Shown: in pieces, positions 46,765-55,534 of the stretch | Layout of the letters: each line of letters begins with the position of its first letter | Position numbering within the stretch: position 1 is the first letter of the stretch | Assembly (NCBI GenBank): GCA_949372655.1 | Contig: CASIAI010000001.1 | Coordinates: 387,279 to 451,278, forward strand | Origin: Candidatus Poseidoniaceae archaeon | Lineage (GTDB): Archaea; Thermoplasmatota; Poseidoniia; Poseidoniales; Poseidoniaceae | Length of the DNA stretch: 64,000 bases | Direction: 5' to 3' | Notes under the pieces: generated by a model | Databases searched by the model: none | The model's input: only the letters and a program-made list of their open reading frames with translations | What the model was told of the DNA's origin: nothing | Program-made: the position numbers and the translations under genes

Positions 46765-47604
46765 ATGCACACAGTTGGTAAAGTTTTCATGGCTATTGGA
46801 CTAGTAATTCTCATTGTTGGTGGGGTTCTCCTTGCAGTCGGTAGTAATAATATCGATGAAGGCGTAGAATCTTTGGAAGAAGATGAATGGGCATTAGAAG
46901 GGGTAACAGCGGGAACTGTAGAGATTATTGATGATGACGGTGATGGTGAAATTGGTTTCACTATCTTCATTAAAGGTACATATGAAGATTCTAATGATGA
47001 CGGAGTTTGGGATTTCTGTGAAGGATTCGATCAAAGCGAAGGACAAACAGATTTTACTACCACTCATTCAGAAGATACAACCAATAGTTTCGTCTATGCA
47101 TGTTCCACTGATTGGGACTGGGAAAACGAACGTCAAGAAGGTTCTAAGATTCTCGTCAAGATTGGAGATAGTGCATATGAATATACAAATGGTACGGCAA
47201 CGGTCACTTGTGCATCTGCCTGTTGGGTTCAATATGATGATAAAGTGCTAGATGACGTTCTTGCTGATATTGGACAAGCAGCAGGTGGAATCTTACAAGG
47301 TTTAGGCGGAGGAATGCTACTATGTTGTGGTGGTGTTTTGTTAGTCTTTGGTTTAATTTTAGGACTTACAGTTGGCGAAAGTGGACAGAAAATTACAGTC
47401 ATCCAAAATGGTGGAATGCCAATGGGTGGACAAATGATGCAGGGTGGTCAAATGGTGCAAGGTGGTCAAATGGTGCAACAAACAACTATGCAGCAACCTG
47501 TTTACCAACAGGTTGCTCAAACACCGGTTCAGCCTCAAACTACAATGCAGCAACCTGCTGAGCAAACAGTTTGGGAACAAAAGTCTCCAGAAAATCCATT
47601 CTGA
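46765..47604 (+). CDS. membrane protein with EF-hand-like loops and Gln/Met-rich tail
   Basis: The 279-residue protein is unrecognised. An N-terminal helix (FMAIGLVILIVGGVLLAV) is followed by an external domain of about 150 residues. This domain has two acidic loops resembling calcium sites, DDDGDGEIGF and DSNDDGVWDFCE; the second has acidic or amide residues at loop positions 1, 3, 5 and 12. Several cysteines lie in the domain. A second, glycine-rich helix (GMLLCCGGVLLVFGLILGL) precedes a cytosolic tail rich in Gln, Met, Gly and Pro, made partly of six-residue tandem repeats (GGQMVQ). It follows the S15/CocE gene by 46 bases with its own TATA box. Confidence 0.7.
   Translation: MHTVGKVFMAIGLVILIVGGVLLAVGSNNIDEGVESLEEDEWALEGVTAGTVEIIDDDGDGEIGFTIFIKGTYEDSNDDGVWDFCEGFDQSEGQTDFTTTHSEDTTNSFVYACSTDWDWENERQEGSKILVKIGDSAYEYTNGTATVTCASACWVQYDDKVLDDVLADIGQAAGGILQGLGGGMLLCCGGVLLVFGLILGLTVGESGQKITVIQNGGMPMGGQMMQGGQMVQGGQMVQQTTMQQPVYQQVAQTPVQPQTTMQQPAEQTVWEQKSPENPF
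47425..47478. repeat. three 18-bp tandem units in the Gln-rich tail
   Basis: Two identical 18-base units (47443-47460 and 47461-47478) follow a third with two differences (47425-47442). They encode GGQMVQ-type repeats in frame, so copy-number change would only alter tail length. Confidence 0.85.
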
Positions 47605-47618
47605 ACAAATACTGTTGA

Positions 47619-48275
47619 TCAATAACCACTTGATGGTTCTTTGAGTAGTGTGTCTATATCATCTTTGATACCATCTACATCCCAGTTGCTTTCATCCCAA
47701 CTTACCCGTTGCAATCCTTGCTTGTCAACTATTACAATTCCATTGGTATGTTCTATTGAATAGTAAACTGTGTGCCCTCGCCCACTGACACTGGTACTAT
47801 TTTCAGATTCGGTTAGTACAACACCAATCTCAAACTCAGTCCAAATTTGTTCTATCTCAGATAGATTTTCATCATTAAGAAATTCGATAGTTAAGTGTGG
47901 CCATGAAACATTAAAGAAATTCATGTAATCCTCTAGAGAACTTGATGCATCCCTCCAAGGATCTACAGTAATTGAAATAATACTCAAATTAATCCCAATT
48001 TGTGATTCATACTCCTGATATATTTGTTTTAAATCTGATGTCATAGTAGGGCAATGGTCAGGACAATTGGTATAGAAAAAGTTGAACAAAATTACTTCAC
48101 CGTCTAAATTACTTGAATTGAAATATGAAGCATTAGAGTCAGTCAGATTAAATGGAGAATAGCCATCACTGCCGTCTAAATCATTTCCTTCAAAGATATC
48201 TTTTTCAAGCGATGACGTACAACCCGATGTGGTCAATATCAAGCATACAAAAAATAGCGACAATAATCGCTTCAT
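47619..48275 (-). CDS. Sco1/SenC-family copper lipoprotein
   Basis: The 218-residue protein begins with a lipoprotein signal ending in a lipobox (LTTSGCTSS), so a lipid-attached Cys near residue 19 is predicted. The thioredoxin-like domain has LFNFFYTNCPDHCPTMTSDL with the C-x3-C copper site, ISITVDPWRD, and the third ligand His in GRGHTVYYSIEH. Sco proteins deliver copper to the CuA site of cytochrome c oxidase, or act as thiol oxidoreductases. The full Cys-Cys-His set argues for copper binding. It lies 9 bases downstream of the TSP3-hydrolase-YHYH gene on the same strand and may be co-transcribed with it. No oxidase gene is in the window. Confidence 0.9.
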   Translation of the reverse strand: MKRLLSLFFVCLILTTSGCTSSLEKDIFEGNDLDGSDGYSPFNLTDSNASYFNSSNLDGEVILFNFFYTNCPDHCPTMTSDLKQIYQEYESQIGINLSIISITVDPWRDASSSLEDYMNFFNVSWPHLTIEFLNDENLSEIEQIWTEFEIGVVLTESENSTSVSGRGHTVYYSIEHTNGIVIVDKQGLQRVSWDESNWDVDGIKDDIDTLLKEPSSGY

Positions 48276-48284
48276 AGTAAGTCC

Positions 48285-51188
48285 TCAACTACGATGTTTT
48301 CTTATGAATACAAGAGAGATAATAGCGAGTAAAATCCAAGTTGTATCCCAAATTATATCTGAAATTTCAAACGAGTGACTTTTCTCATACAGTACTTCTG
48401 GCATATGTGAGTAGATTGTCTGGGTAGACATTCCACCAGGTCCACCGCCGCCTTGACCGCCACCACCATTCGAATTGGTGTCAGCAATGCCATGGTAACA
48501 TAACTGGAAATAAGGGAAACCAATCATCGGAACTGTATCTCCATTGGTATCAACAACCGTTGTTGTAGAACCGCTGAGAGGTGTTGAAACATAGTAATAA
48601 GTTCCTTGAGGATATTCTGGGGTTGGACCAAATCGGCCATTACATTCATCCAAATCTCCTAGACCTGCCACATAATTCCAATCATCAATTCCATTATAGC
48701 CTTGGTCTCCACCATCATTGGTACGCTCTACTTGGTAAGATGATTTCATTCCCTTGACTACTCCATTATCATCCCAAGTATACATCCCGTATATTGGATA
48801 ACCATCAAATGACCATCCTATAATCGGTGAATGTTGGGTAGAATCGATTAATGTCCAATCATAGTCTTTCATTGTTTGGCCTGCTTCTGGTTCCCAATAT
48901 TGACACATAGCATCCCAGTGGTAATGAACACCAGTAGGCCCTGAATGCGCACCACAATATCCTAGATCTATGGGTTGTCTATCTTCATCGAAATAAAAGA
49001 AATCCAAAGCAACAGCATCTCCACCAGGACCTTCTTCTGGCCCAAATATTGGAACGCCATTAGCAGCTATTGCCACATTCCCTCTATCAGGTGCACATTC
49101 CCATCTAGCATTAGATGCTGGGCAGTTAGCCGAATTATGGCCACCATTTGTATCATTAGTCGGATTTAATGTTATTGACCAAGTGTGTGATTGTACGTCT
49201 CCTGGGCCGAATGTTGACATCCAATCATGGTTCGGAATACCATTCGAATTTACATTCATAGTATTGGATGATACCGAAACTGAAACGGCGCATTGGAACC
49301 AAGGACCTGAGCCTCCACCGCCACCTTCTTGTCCATCGCCTCTATTATTTGCATTGTAATTATTTCCATCACCATTATCGTCTTTTACCCAAGGTCCATT
49401 TCCATCTTGACAGTACCAAGAATCGGTCGGGTCATAGGGTTCAATTCCTTCGCGAATAAAAGTAATAATTTGATCGAAATGTTGGTCGCTCTCATACGGT
49501 AAGTGATGACCTGCTGTTTGACTATGCAAATCTAGCGACCCGGTGAATTTCTGAGCAAGAGCAGGTGCAAGATCTTTGAAGGCTCCATCATTCTCACCCG
49601 AGAAAATCATAGCAGGAGTTGAGAACGGTGCAGCATTATCAATAGTATCCATCAAACCATGATGGGTTGTAGGCAAGTAACCATTGTAAAGCATTACTCT
49701 ATCGAAAGTGTTCTGAGTATTCGCAAGATAAACTGGAATCATTGCCGAACCTTGGGAGTAGCCAATCAAAGCATAAAATGGGCCATTATCTATCACCATT
49801 TGATCGAGATAAGAAATCGATAAATCTGCCCAATCAGGGTCTGTTGTCGGTTCTCCTTTACCACCAGGTGGGTCTTGATACCATACATTGCCACTTTCAG
49901 GAGTACTCGCAAATATAATTTCAAATTCAGGTAGGGCATCAACTAAATCTTGCATTCCTTGTTGTGAAGCCAATCCTGATGCTGAATCCCCTCCACCATG
50001 GAGAGCAAGAATTTTCATCGAGGTAGGGTTTGTTACAACGGTCGAACAACCTACTTCGTTAACCATTTCACCAGCCGGAGTATTAGGACATTGGTCAAGG
50101 TCATCTGTAACGCCGTCGCCGTCGGTATCTCTTTGCGAATCTGAGCAACCAACAGAATCTACTATTTCTCCTGCTGGAGTTGTAGGGCAAGTGTCAACTG
50201 CATCACTAACTCCATCTCCATCTGCATCCTTTTGCGACAATGAGCAACCGGTAAAATCAACTGTTTCTCCTTGAGGAGTATTTGGACATTGGTCATTACT
50301 ATTCATCACACCATCCAAGTCATCATCTGTCTCTGAGTCTGAGCAACCAGTATCATAAACAGGTTCACCTGGCGGAGTTGAATCACATTGGTCTTCATCA
50401 TCAAGTATACCATCTAAATCAGCATCACCAGCAGGTTCAGGAGGAACTGGTAAAATCACGTCAATCATTGAAGAAGAAACTGAAAATAACCCACAAGTAG
50501 CAAAAATTGTTCCATTCGCATTTACCACATCAGTATCCATTTCCATAAAATAAGAGCCTGTAGAATTATCCATCACTCCAATAACATCAAGTGTTGGGCT
50601 CTGATATTTTGGTCTATATTCTACAGAACATGTTTCAGAGAATCTGTGAATCAAGACTCCACTTAATGCGCCAATTGAACTGTTTTCATCTGGCTCATCC
50701 CACAAGAAAGTAATTACAACAGTATTTTCTTGTGGTGCAATAATTTCCATTTCATTTACTGTAAGATTACTAGTTTGACCTGATGCATCACTAACAAACG
50801 ACTTGACAAACCACTCTCCTGGATTGGAAACTGCTAGTTCTGTACTCCAAGAACCATCTGATAAAACTGAAGTATTGAACGAATCAATTATAGTAACTAA
50901 ATTCGAATCTAAGACTTCTATACTCACAATACAAGTTGTAGGAGATTCGTCCGTAACAAATCCTGCAAGGGTTATATTTTCACCATCCCATGATTTAGAA
51001 TAATTATTGAAAAGAAGGATTGGAAATTCATCTATTGTTGGACTCAAATCAGATTGTTCTGTCGTTGAATCAGAATCATCTTTGCCATCATCATCTTGCT
51101 TTATATCGTCAGCAACCAGTGTTAAGAATCCGCCCCCAATAAGGATAAACGCAAGTATCCCTGTGAGCAAGGTTGTTTTACCATCCAT
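48285..51188 (-). CDS. secreted multidomain protein: Ig-like, TSP3, serine hydrolase, YHYH domain, C-terminal helix
   Basis: The 967-residue protein has an N-terminal membrane segment (LLTGILAFILIGGGFLTLVA). A beta-sandwich region of about 200 residues is followed by four TSP3-type repeats (about 255-380, each with a PxGExVxxxGCS spacer). Residues about 390-595 look like an FSH/phospholipase-type alpha/beta-hydrolase: ILALHGGGDSASGL, ALIGYSQGSAMIPVY (Ser), MIFSGENDGAFKDL (Asp) and TAGHHLPYES (His). Residues about 640-915 match the YHYH family: GPTGVHYHWDAMCQY, then IIGWSFDGYPIYGMYTWDD. A Gly-rich linker and a last helix (ILLAIISLVFIRKHRS) end the protein. It would be an exported esterase joined to a second, metal- or redox-related domain. 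The co-directional Sco1 gene hints at copper. Confidence 0.85.
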   Translation of the reverse strand: MDGKTTLLTGILAFILIGGGFLTLVADDIKQDDDGKDDSDSTTEQSDLSPTIDEFPILLFNNYSKSWDGENITLAGFVTDESPTTCIVSIEVLDSNLVTIIDSFNTSVLSDGSWSTELAVSNPGEWFVKSFVSDASGQTSNLTVNEMEIIAPQENTVVITFLWDEPDENSSIGALSGVLIHRFSETCSVEYRPKYQSPTLDVIGVMDNSTGSYFMEMDTDVVNANGTIFATCGLFSVSSSMIDVILPVPPEPAGDADLDGILDDEDQCDSTPPGEPVYDTGCSDSETDDDLDGVMNSNDQCPNTPQGETVDFTGCSLSQKDADGDGVSDAVDTCPTTPAGEIVDSVGCSDSQRDTDGDGVTDDLDQCPNTPAGEMVNEVGCSTVVTNPTSMKILALHGGGDSASGLASQQGMQDLVDALPEFEIIFASTPESGNVWYQDPPGGKGEPTTDPDWADLSISYLDQMVIDNGPFYALIGYSQGSAMIPVYLANTQNTFDRVMLYNGYLPTTHHGLMDTIDNAAPFSTPAMIFSGENDGAFKDLAPALAQKFTGSLDLHSQTAGHHLPYESDQHFDQIITFIREGIEPYDPTDSWYCQDGNGPWVKDDNGDGNNYNANNRGDGQEGGGGGSGPWFQCAVSVSVSSNTMNVNSNGIPNHDWMSTFGPGDVQSHTWSITLNPTNDTNGGHNSANCPASNARWECAPDRGNVAIAANGVPIFGPEEGPGGDAVALDFFYFDEDRQPIDLGYCGAHSGPTGVHYHWDAMCQYWEPEAGQTMKDYDWTLIDSTQHSPIIGWSFDGYPIYGMYTWDDNGVVKGMKSSYQVERTNDGGDQGYNGIDDWNYVAGLGDLDECNGRFGPTPEYPQGTYYYVSTPLSGSTTTVVDTNGDTVPMIGFPYFQLCYHGIADTNSNGGGGQGGGGPGGMSTQTIYSHMPEVLYEKSHSFEISDIIWDTTWILLAIISLVFIRKHRS

Positions 51189-51210
51189 AGATAAAGGTAA
51201 TATTACAAGG

Positions 51211-51222
51211 GATATAATATAT
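51211..51222 (-). promoter_or_regulatory. TATA box for the TSP3-hydrolase-YHYH gene
   Basis: On the minus strand an ATATATTATATC-type box is centred about 28 bases upstream of the ATG at 51188, consistent with a leaderless transcript. Confidence 0.5.
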
Positions 51223-51224
51223 CT

Positions 51225-51695
51225 CTAATCATGATTTATCAGTCTATCATTTACTTCCAATTTGAAATTATTAGAATCCCAAGTTGTGATTATTCCCAAT
51301 AAGAATCCTAAAGGAGCAACCATCATCGAGAGGATTAGTATCGGAGTTGAGACATAAATGGGCCTATCCAAATTAATCATTCTTTGCCAAATATATCTAC
51401 CAGCCAAAATATCAAAGGCCAAGAAATGAAGCCACCCAATTAGTATTACCTCATCTTCTTGAAAGAACTCTATGACCAATTCTGGGGTCGGCATTTCGCT
51501 ACCTAGCGTGATGAAAATATCTAGTAGATTTGGTATAACCAATATTGCATATGGTATCAATAAAGGAAGAATACATATCCGTATATCATTCATCACTTTT
51601 GCAGTAATATCGTGTTTGGGTAAAAACCACATTAAACTCCAAAGAGGGATTATCCAGATTGAGGAGAACCAAAACATCATTTCTACGAGTTGCAT
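51225..51695 (-). CDS. ABA4-like (DUF4281) membrane protein
   Basis: The 156-residue integral membrane protein has four predicted helices. It carries IIPLWSLMWFLPKHDITAKV and GWLHFLAFDILAGRYIWQR, the H-x-x-A-F-D-x-x-x-G-R signature of the ABA4-like/DUF4281 family, followed by an APLGFLLGI segment. In plants ABA4 is needed for neoxanthin formation; the prokaryotic members have no settled role. The start is the ATG at 51693-51695, which shares its A with the TAA stop of the RND exporter. A GGAGGG ribosome-binding sequence lies 6 bases upstream. This is a clear translational coupling, so the protein is probably made together with the exporter. Confidence 0.8.
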   Translation of the reverse strand: MQLVEMMFWFSSIWIIPLWSLMWFLPKHDITAKVMNDIRICILPLLIPYAILVIPNLLDIFITLGSEMPTPELVIEFFQEDEVILIGWLHFLAFDILAGRYIWQRMINLDRPIYVSTPILILSMMVAPLGFLLGIITTWDSNNFKLEVNDRLINHD

Positions 51696-54481
51696 TATTG
51701 TCCCTCCATCAGCAATTTCTTTGAATCCCTCTCTAAAAACGGGGTATAGAATGCAGGAAGCAATATCAAACTTGAAAGAAGAGCTAAAGTAATGGCTACT
51801 ACGAAAGCCTGTCCAAATAATCGCAGAGGTAATAATGCTGAAAGATTTAGTACTGAAAATCCACCTGCAGTGGTTAATGCTGCACCCCACATGGCTCTAC
51901 CAGTTGTCGCTGATGCATTTTCAACCCAAACCTGTTGTCCCCCTGATGGATTATGCTCTACCTCTTCTTCTAATCGAATTGTGAAATGTACTGCATAGTC
52001 AACACCCAATCCCAAAGAAAGGGCACCAATAGTGACAGTTTGTGGATTTATTTGATAACCAGTATATCCCATTATGCCATAAACCCAACCTACAACCATC
52101 ATCAAAGGAATCCAAGATACGAAGCCTCTAGCAAATCCTTGTTGCAAATCTTTCTGCCTAATTGTATGAATCGAAACCAGCATTACTAGAATAACAATAG
52201 CGACTATTGCTGTTGATTGAATAGATGATGCTGCAACATCCGAAGTTGTCTGAGCATTTATCAGACTTCTACCACTCAGCCTCAACTCCCCATCATCAGT
52301 AAACTGGACTTCAATTAGTTGTAATAATTCATTTATTCTAGCATCTAAATCAACGGTTGCTTGCCAATCCAAAGTATTGGCTTGGAAAGATATCAACGTC
52401 TGCTGCCCATTGGAATGTAAAATTCCATTTGTCAAATCTCGACCAGATTCATTATTTAACAACCAATCAGAAAGTGCATTCCAACTATCTGAATTATTGT
52501 TGTCAATTCCAGTCATCAATTCGTCGAGTAAATTATCTTGTAATCTTGACTCATCTAATACATTCCACAAGCCACTTGGAATACCGTTAGTATCAGGACT
52601 TTCACTTATTGCTGCTATTGTTAGATTCCAAGATTCTCGGCCAGCAGGTGAAATTATATCTCCATCATATACCACATATAGAGGTGAACGGCTACTTTGA
52701 AAATCATCTGAAAGCATTATGAAATCAGCCACGACTTCTATGCTCGGGTCAAATTGGTCTCTCTGTTCAAATCCAACTTCGAGTTGCTGAAAACCGAAAT
52801 ACATCGGCATCAATAAAATCACTGCGATCATACCAACCTTCCAAGGTTTGGTCGATAATTCTCCTAGACCTTTGGCAATAGGTCCAACTTCGATTTTACT
52901 GGCTCTATCTATAGGAATTTTCTTTGGAGGTATTAACGTCATCAATGCCGGTAAAGCAGAAATACTGAGTAAGTATATGAAAAATAATCCAATAGCAATT
53001 ACTGTACCAAAGACTTGAAGGAATGATAGTGCTGAGAATCTAAAGGAAAGGAAACCCACCATATCCGTAAAAATGGCTATCAACAAGGCTATTGAGGTAA
53101 ATATTGTACCTCTTCTTATTGCGGTTTTCCTTGCTTCGAGACTGAAGTCTCTAATCGTCTCTCGGGAAATTTCATCATTCGAATCTGCCACTTTCAGTTC
53201 TTCGCGTATCCTTAACACTACGTGTAAGCCATAGTCTACACCTATCGCAAGTAACAAAACGGGAATAGAATTCATTGCGGCATTGAACGTCATGTTAACT
53301 CCCAAAGCTTGTAACCATCCAGACAATCCATAAGTCGCAGCAATAGCAAATATTGTCAATGTCATAACGTATGCTGTTTCTCTTACACTCCTGAAATTAA
53401 ACCATAAAATTATCGCTAAAAGCATGAATGCTGAGCCAGTTAAAATTCCAATTTCTTTACCAAGTGTCTCTGTAGAACCAACTCCAAATTGAGAAAAGGA
53501 GAAGGTTCGAAGTTCTAAATCTCCTGATGCTTCTTGTAAATCTTCAAGTAAAAGCGCCGACCAACTATTGATATTTCCTTCTACTATGGCAAATTTATTG
53601 GCTTCTAAGCCATATACTTCAGGATCAGAACTTACCGCCAATGTAGTGATTACAGAACCTGACATATTCCATGGGTCATCTCTCTCTCCAACTGGAATAC
53701 TTGATAGCGTAATGGCTCGATAATCAATTGATTGTTGTCCCTTGAGTCCATAAAGGTCTGAAATCATAGAATCGAGTCTTTCAGTCATCAAATCCTTTTG
53801 AAAATCATTACGAGCGGAATTAAAGCCAAACAGAGAATATGTTCTCCAAATTGTTTCATTGATTGAAAGAGTAAGGTTTTCCCCACTATCAAGACGGGAT
53901 AGCCAGTCATTTGGATCGCCTGGTTGCCATGCAAGTAATCTTTCAGATGTTACTGGTTCTAATTGTGGAATCAATTTGGCTGTTTCCGTAAGGTTATCTA
54001 GAGAAGAATTAAACATAGTGTCATTTGAATTTCTCAATTCTTCTATAGCTGAAGTAACTTGAGAAATCCATATTTGAGCACTCAATGGGTCTTGGATAGA
54101 TTGCCATTGTATTACAGAACTGGCCATTCCAAAATTAGCCTGGGAACCAAATATTGGATATTGATACTCTTTGAAATTAGAATCATTGAGCATCATTGCT
54201 TCTGTCAATGCTAACTGTTCCCAGGTATTTTCAACAAATAGTTCTCCTTCATCCATTTCATCAATAACTCTAACAAAATCTACCGATGCTTGATATTCAT
54301 CTTCGATCTCATTAAGCAATGTTACAGTCTCATTATCAGGGAAAAAACCATCTTCACTATTATCGAAAACTAATTGACTAGCACCAGAAGACAATGCTAA
54401 AATTATTACAAAAAGTATTGCCAGAGTAGACTTTGGTTTGTCAACGCTTCTACTTGTCAACAAAAAAAATGGATTTCTCAT
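51695..54481 (-). CDS. RND superfamily exporter (MMPL-type)
   Basis: The 928-residue protein has the RND layout: helix, large ectodomain, a block of about five helices, then a second ectodomain and second helical block. The first transmembrane block has SIPVLLLAIGVDYGLHVVLR and the second GALSLGLGVDYAVHFTIR. These are the paired G-V-D-Y-x-x-H motifs of the MMPL / predicted RND exporter group (COG1033). Members move lipids or hydrophobic compounds using the proton gradient. A good TATA box lies 25 bases upstream of the ATG. The next gene, an ABA4-like protein, is translationally coupled, suggesting a hydrophobic cargo such as a carotenoid or other isoprenoid. This is inference from context only. 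Confidence 0.9.
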   Translation of the reverse strand: MRNPFFLLTSRSVDKPKSTLAILFVIILALSSGASQLVFDNSEDGFFPDNETVTLLNEIEDEYQASVDFVRVIDEMDEGELFVENTWEQLALTEAMMLNDSNFKEYQYPIFGSQANFGMASSVIQWQSIQDPLSAQIWISQVTSAIEELRNSNDTMFNSSLDNLTETAKLIPQLEPVTSERLLAWQPGDPNDWLSRLDSGENLTLSINETIWRTYSLFGFNSARNDFQKDLMTERLDSMISDLYGLKGQQSIDYRAITLSSIPVGERDDPWNMSGSVITTLAVSSDPEVYGLEANKFAIVEGNINSWSALLLEDLQEASGDLELRTFSFSQFGVGSTETLGKEIGILTGSAFMLLAIILWFNFRSVRETAYVMTLTIFAIAATYGLSGWLQALGVNMTFNAAMNSIPVLLLAIGVDYGLHVVLRIREELKVADSNDEISRETIRDFSLEARKTAIRRGTIFTSIALLIAIFTDMVGFLSFRFSALSFLQVFGTVIAIGLFFIYLLSISALPALMTLIPPKKIPIDRASKIEVGPIAKGLGELSTKPWKVGMIAVILLMPMYFGFQQLEVGFEQRDQFDPSIEVVADFIMLSDDFQSSRSPLYVVYDGDIISPAGRESWNLTIAAISESPDTNGIPSGLWNVLDESRLQDNLLDELMTGIDNNNSDSWNALSDWLLNNESGRDLTNGILHSNGQQTLISFQANTLDWQATVDLDARINELLQLIEVQFTDDGELRLSGRSLINAQTTSDVAASSIQSTAIVAIVILVMLVSIHTIRQKDLQQGFARGFVSWIPLMMVVGWVYGIMGYTGYQINPQTVTIGALSLGLGVDYAVHFTIRLEEEVEHNPSGGQQVWVENASATTGRAMWGAALTTAGGFSVLNLSALLPLRLFGQAFVVAITLALLSSLILLPAFYTPFLERDSKKLLMEGQ

Positions 54482-54502
54482 AACTTATTGTCATAATTTG
54501 GT

Positions 54503-54511
54503 GTTTATAGT
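54503..54511 (-). promoter_or_regulatory. TATA box for the RND exporter
   Basis: CTATAAACA on the minus strand is centred about 25-26 bases upstream of the ATG at 54481, consistent with a leaderless transcript. Confidence 0.5.
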
Positions 54512-54583
54512 AATGTGCTATAATCCATGAGTAAAACGATGTTAAATGTTAATCTGATTTTTGACGAAGCGTAAAAAATACAA

Positions 54584-54593
54584 TACTATATAT
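54584..54593 (+). promoter_or_regulatory. TATA box for the 54,614 gene
   Basis: TACTATATAT is centred about 25 bases upstream of the ATG at 54614, again consistent with a leaderless mRNA. Confidence 0.55.
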
Positions 54594-54613
54594 CATTTAT
54601 TTTAGCGAGCAGC

Positions 54614-55534
54614 ATGGGAGAGATTTTTGACTATGGTGAGAAAGACCAAGATAAATTGACATATTTTATTCTCCTCTTAGTAGGTGTTGGGAGTATGGTT
54701 TTTGTCAATTATTTTGAAGTTTTCGACCTCTTACAGACAACAATAATAAAATCTAATTCAGCATTAATTCCTGATTTGATTTTAACACTTTTCCGTACTG
54801 GTGCCGCTATCCTAGCATTCTACACAATCTTTGTTTTGATGATAATGGATAAAAAAGGTGGATTCATGAACCCATTATTTCGAAAAGAAAGAGAATCACT
54901 GCCACACAAGACGATGGGCATTGAGAGGATGGTCCCTTTTAGTAGCTGGAATCTAATCGTTTTTGGAATCTGTTTTCTTACTATGTCCTTGATTGGATGG
55001 TATGAATTATTTGACAAGTCGGCCCCCGAAATTTTAAATTTACTTTCGGGAATATTGCTTCCAATGTCACTAGGAATGGCTATGCTAACCTCGACTGTAG
55101 TCACTTACGTAATTGTCCCTCAAGAAGTAAGGTCTGAACGTAATTATGACCATCTATTTGAAACACATGAGATGGTGATGCACAACTGGGCAATCATCCT
55201 CTTAGCAGTAGATATATTATTGACTAAACCTAACCTAACTTGGGAATTAGCCATATTTGGTTTAATAGTAGGGGTAATATACTGTATTTTCGCCTATATG
55301 TATGCCTATTTTGGTGGTGGGTACTATGTATATTCATTCATAGACCCAAGAATCAAGTTCGCACCGATAATAATGACAATTCTAGCTTTAGGAATCTCAA
55401 TGTTTTACATATTTATTTGGATGATTAATTTATTGATAGATTATAATCAATATTTAGGAGGGCTTATTCTCTCAGTTTGTGTGTATACAGTCGTTCTTTT
55501 CAAGCAACCTGAGAGAATTACTCATTCATCATGA
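54614..55534 (+). CDS. multi-pass membrane protein resembling FAR-17a/AIG1 family
   Basis: The 306-residue protein has about eight predicted helices and no signal peptide. The segment from about 150 to 245 resembles, by eye, the FAR-17a/AIG1 (Pr6Pr) family. It has a helix with TSTVVTYVIVPQ, then HEMVMHNWAIILLAVDILL, then a helix with IYCIFAYMYAYFGGGYYVY and SFIDPR. In animal AIG1 and ADTRP a Thr and a His in comparable helices hydrolyse branched fatty-acid esters. Here a Thr and a His occur at roughly matching places. This is a tentative call; a plain uncharacterised membrane protein is the alternative. It is divergent from the RND exporter and overlaps the convergent next gene by 13 bases. 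Confidence 0.5.
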   Translation: MGEIFDYGEKDQDKLTYFILLLVGVGSMVFVNYFEVFDLLQTTIIKSNSALIPDLILTLFRTGAAILAFYTIFVLMIMDKKGGFMNPLFRKERESLPHKTMGIERMVPFSSWNLIVFGICFLTMSLIGWYELFDKSAPEILNLLSGILLPMSLGMAMLTSTVVTYVIVPQEVRSERNYDHLFETHEMVMHNWAIILLAVDILLTKPNLTWELAIFGLIVGVIYCIFAYMYAYFGGGYYVYSFIDPRIKFAPIIMTILALGISMFYIFIWMINLLIDYNQYLGGLILSVCVYTVVLFKQPERITHSS

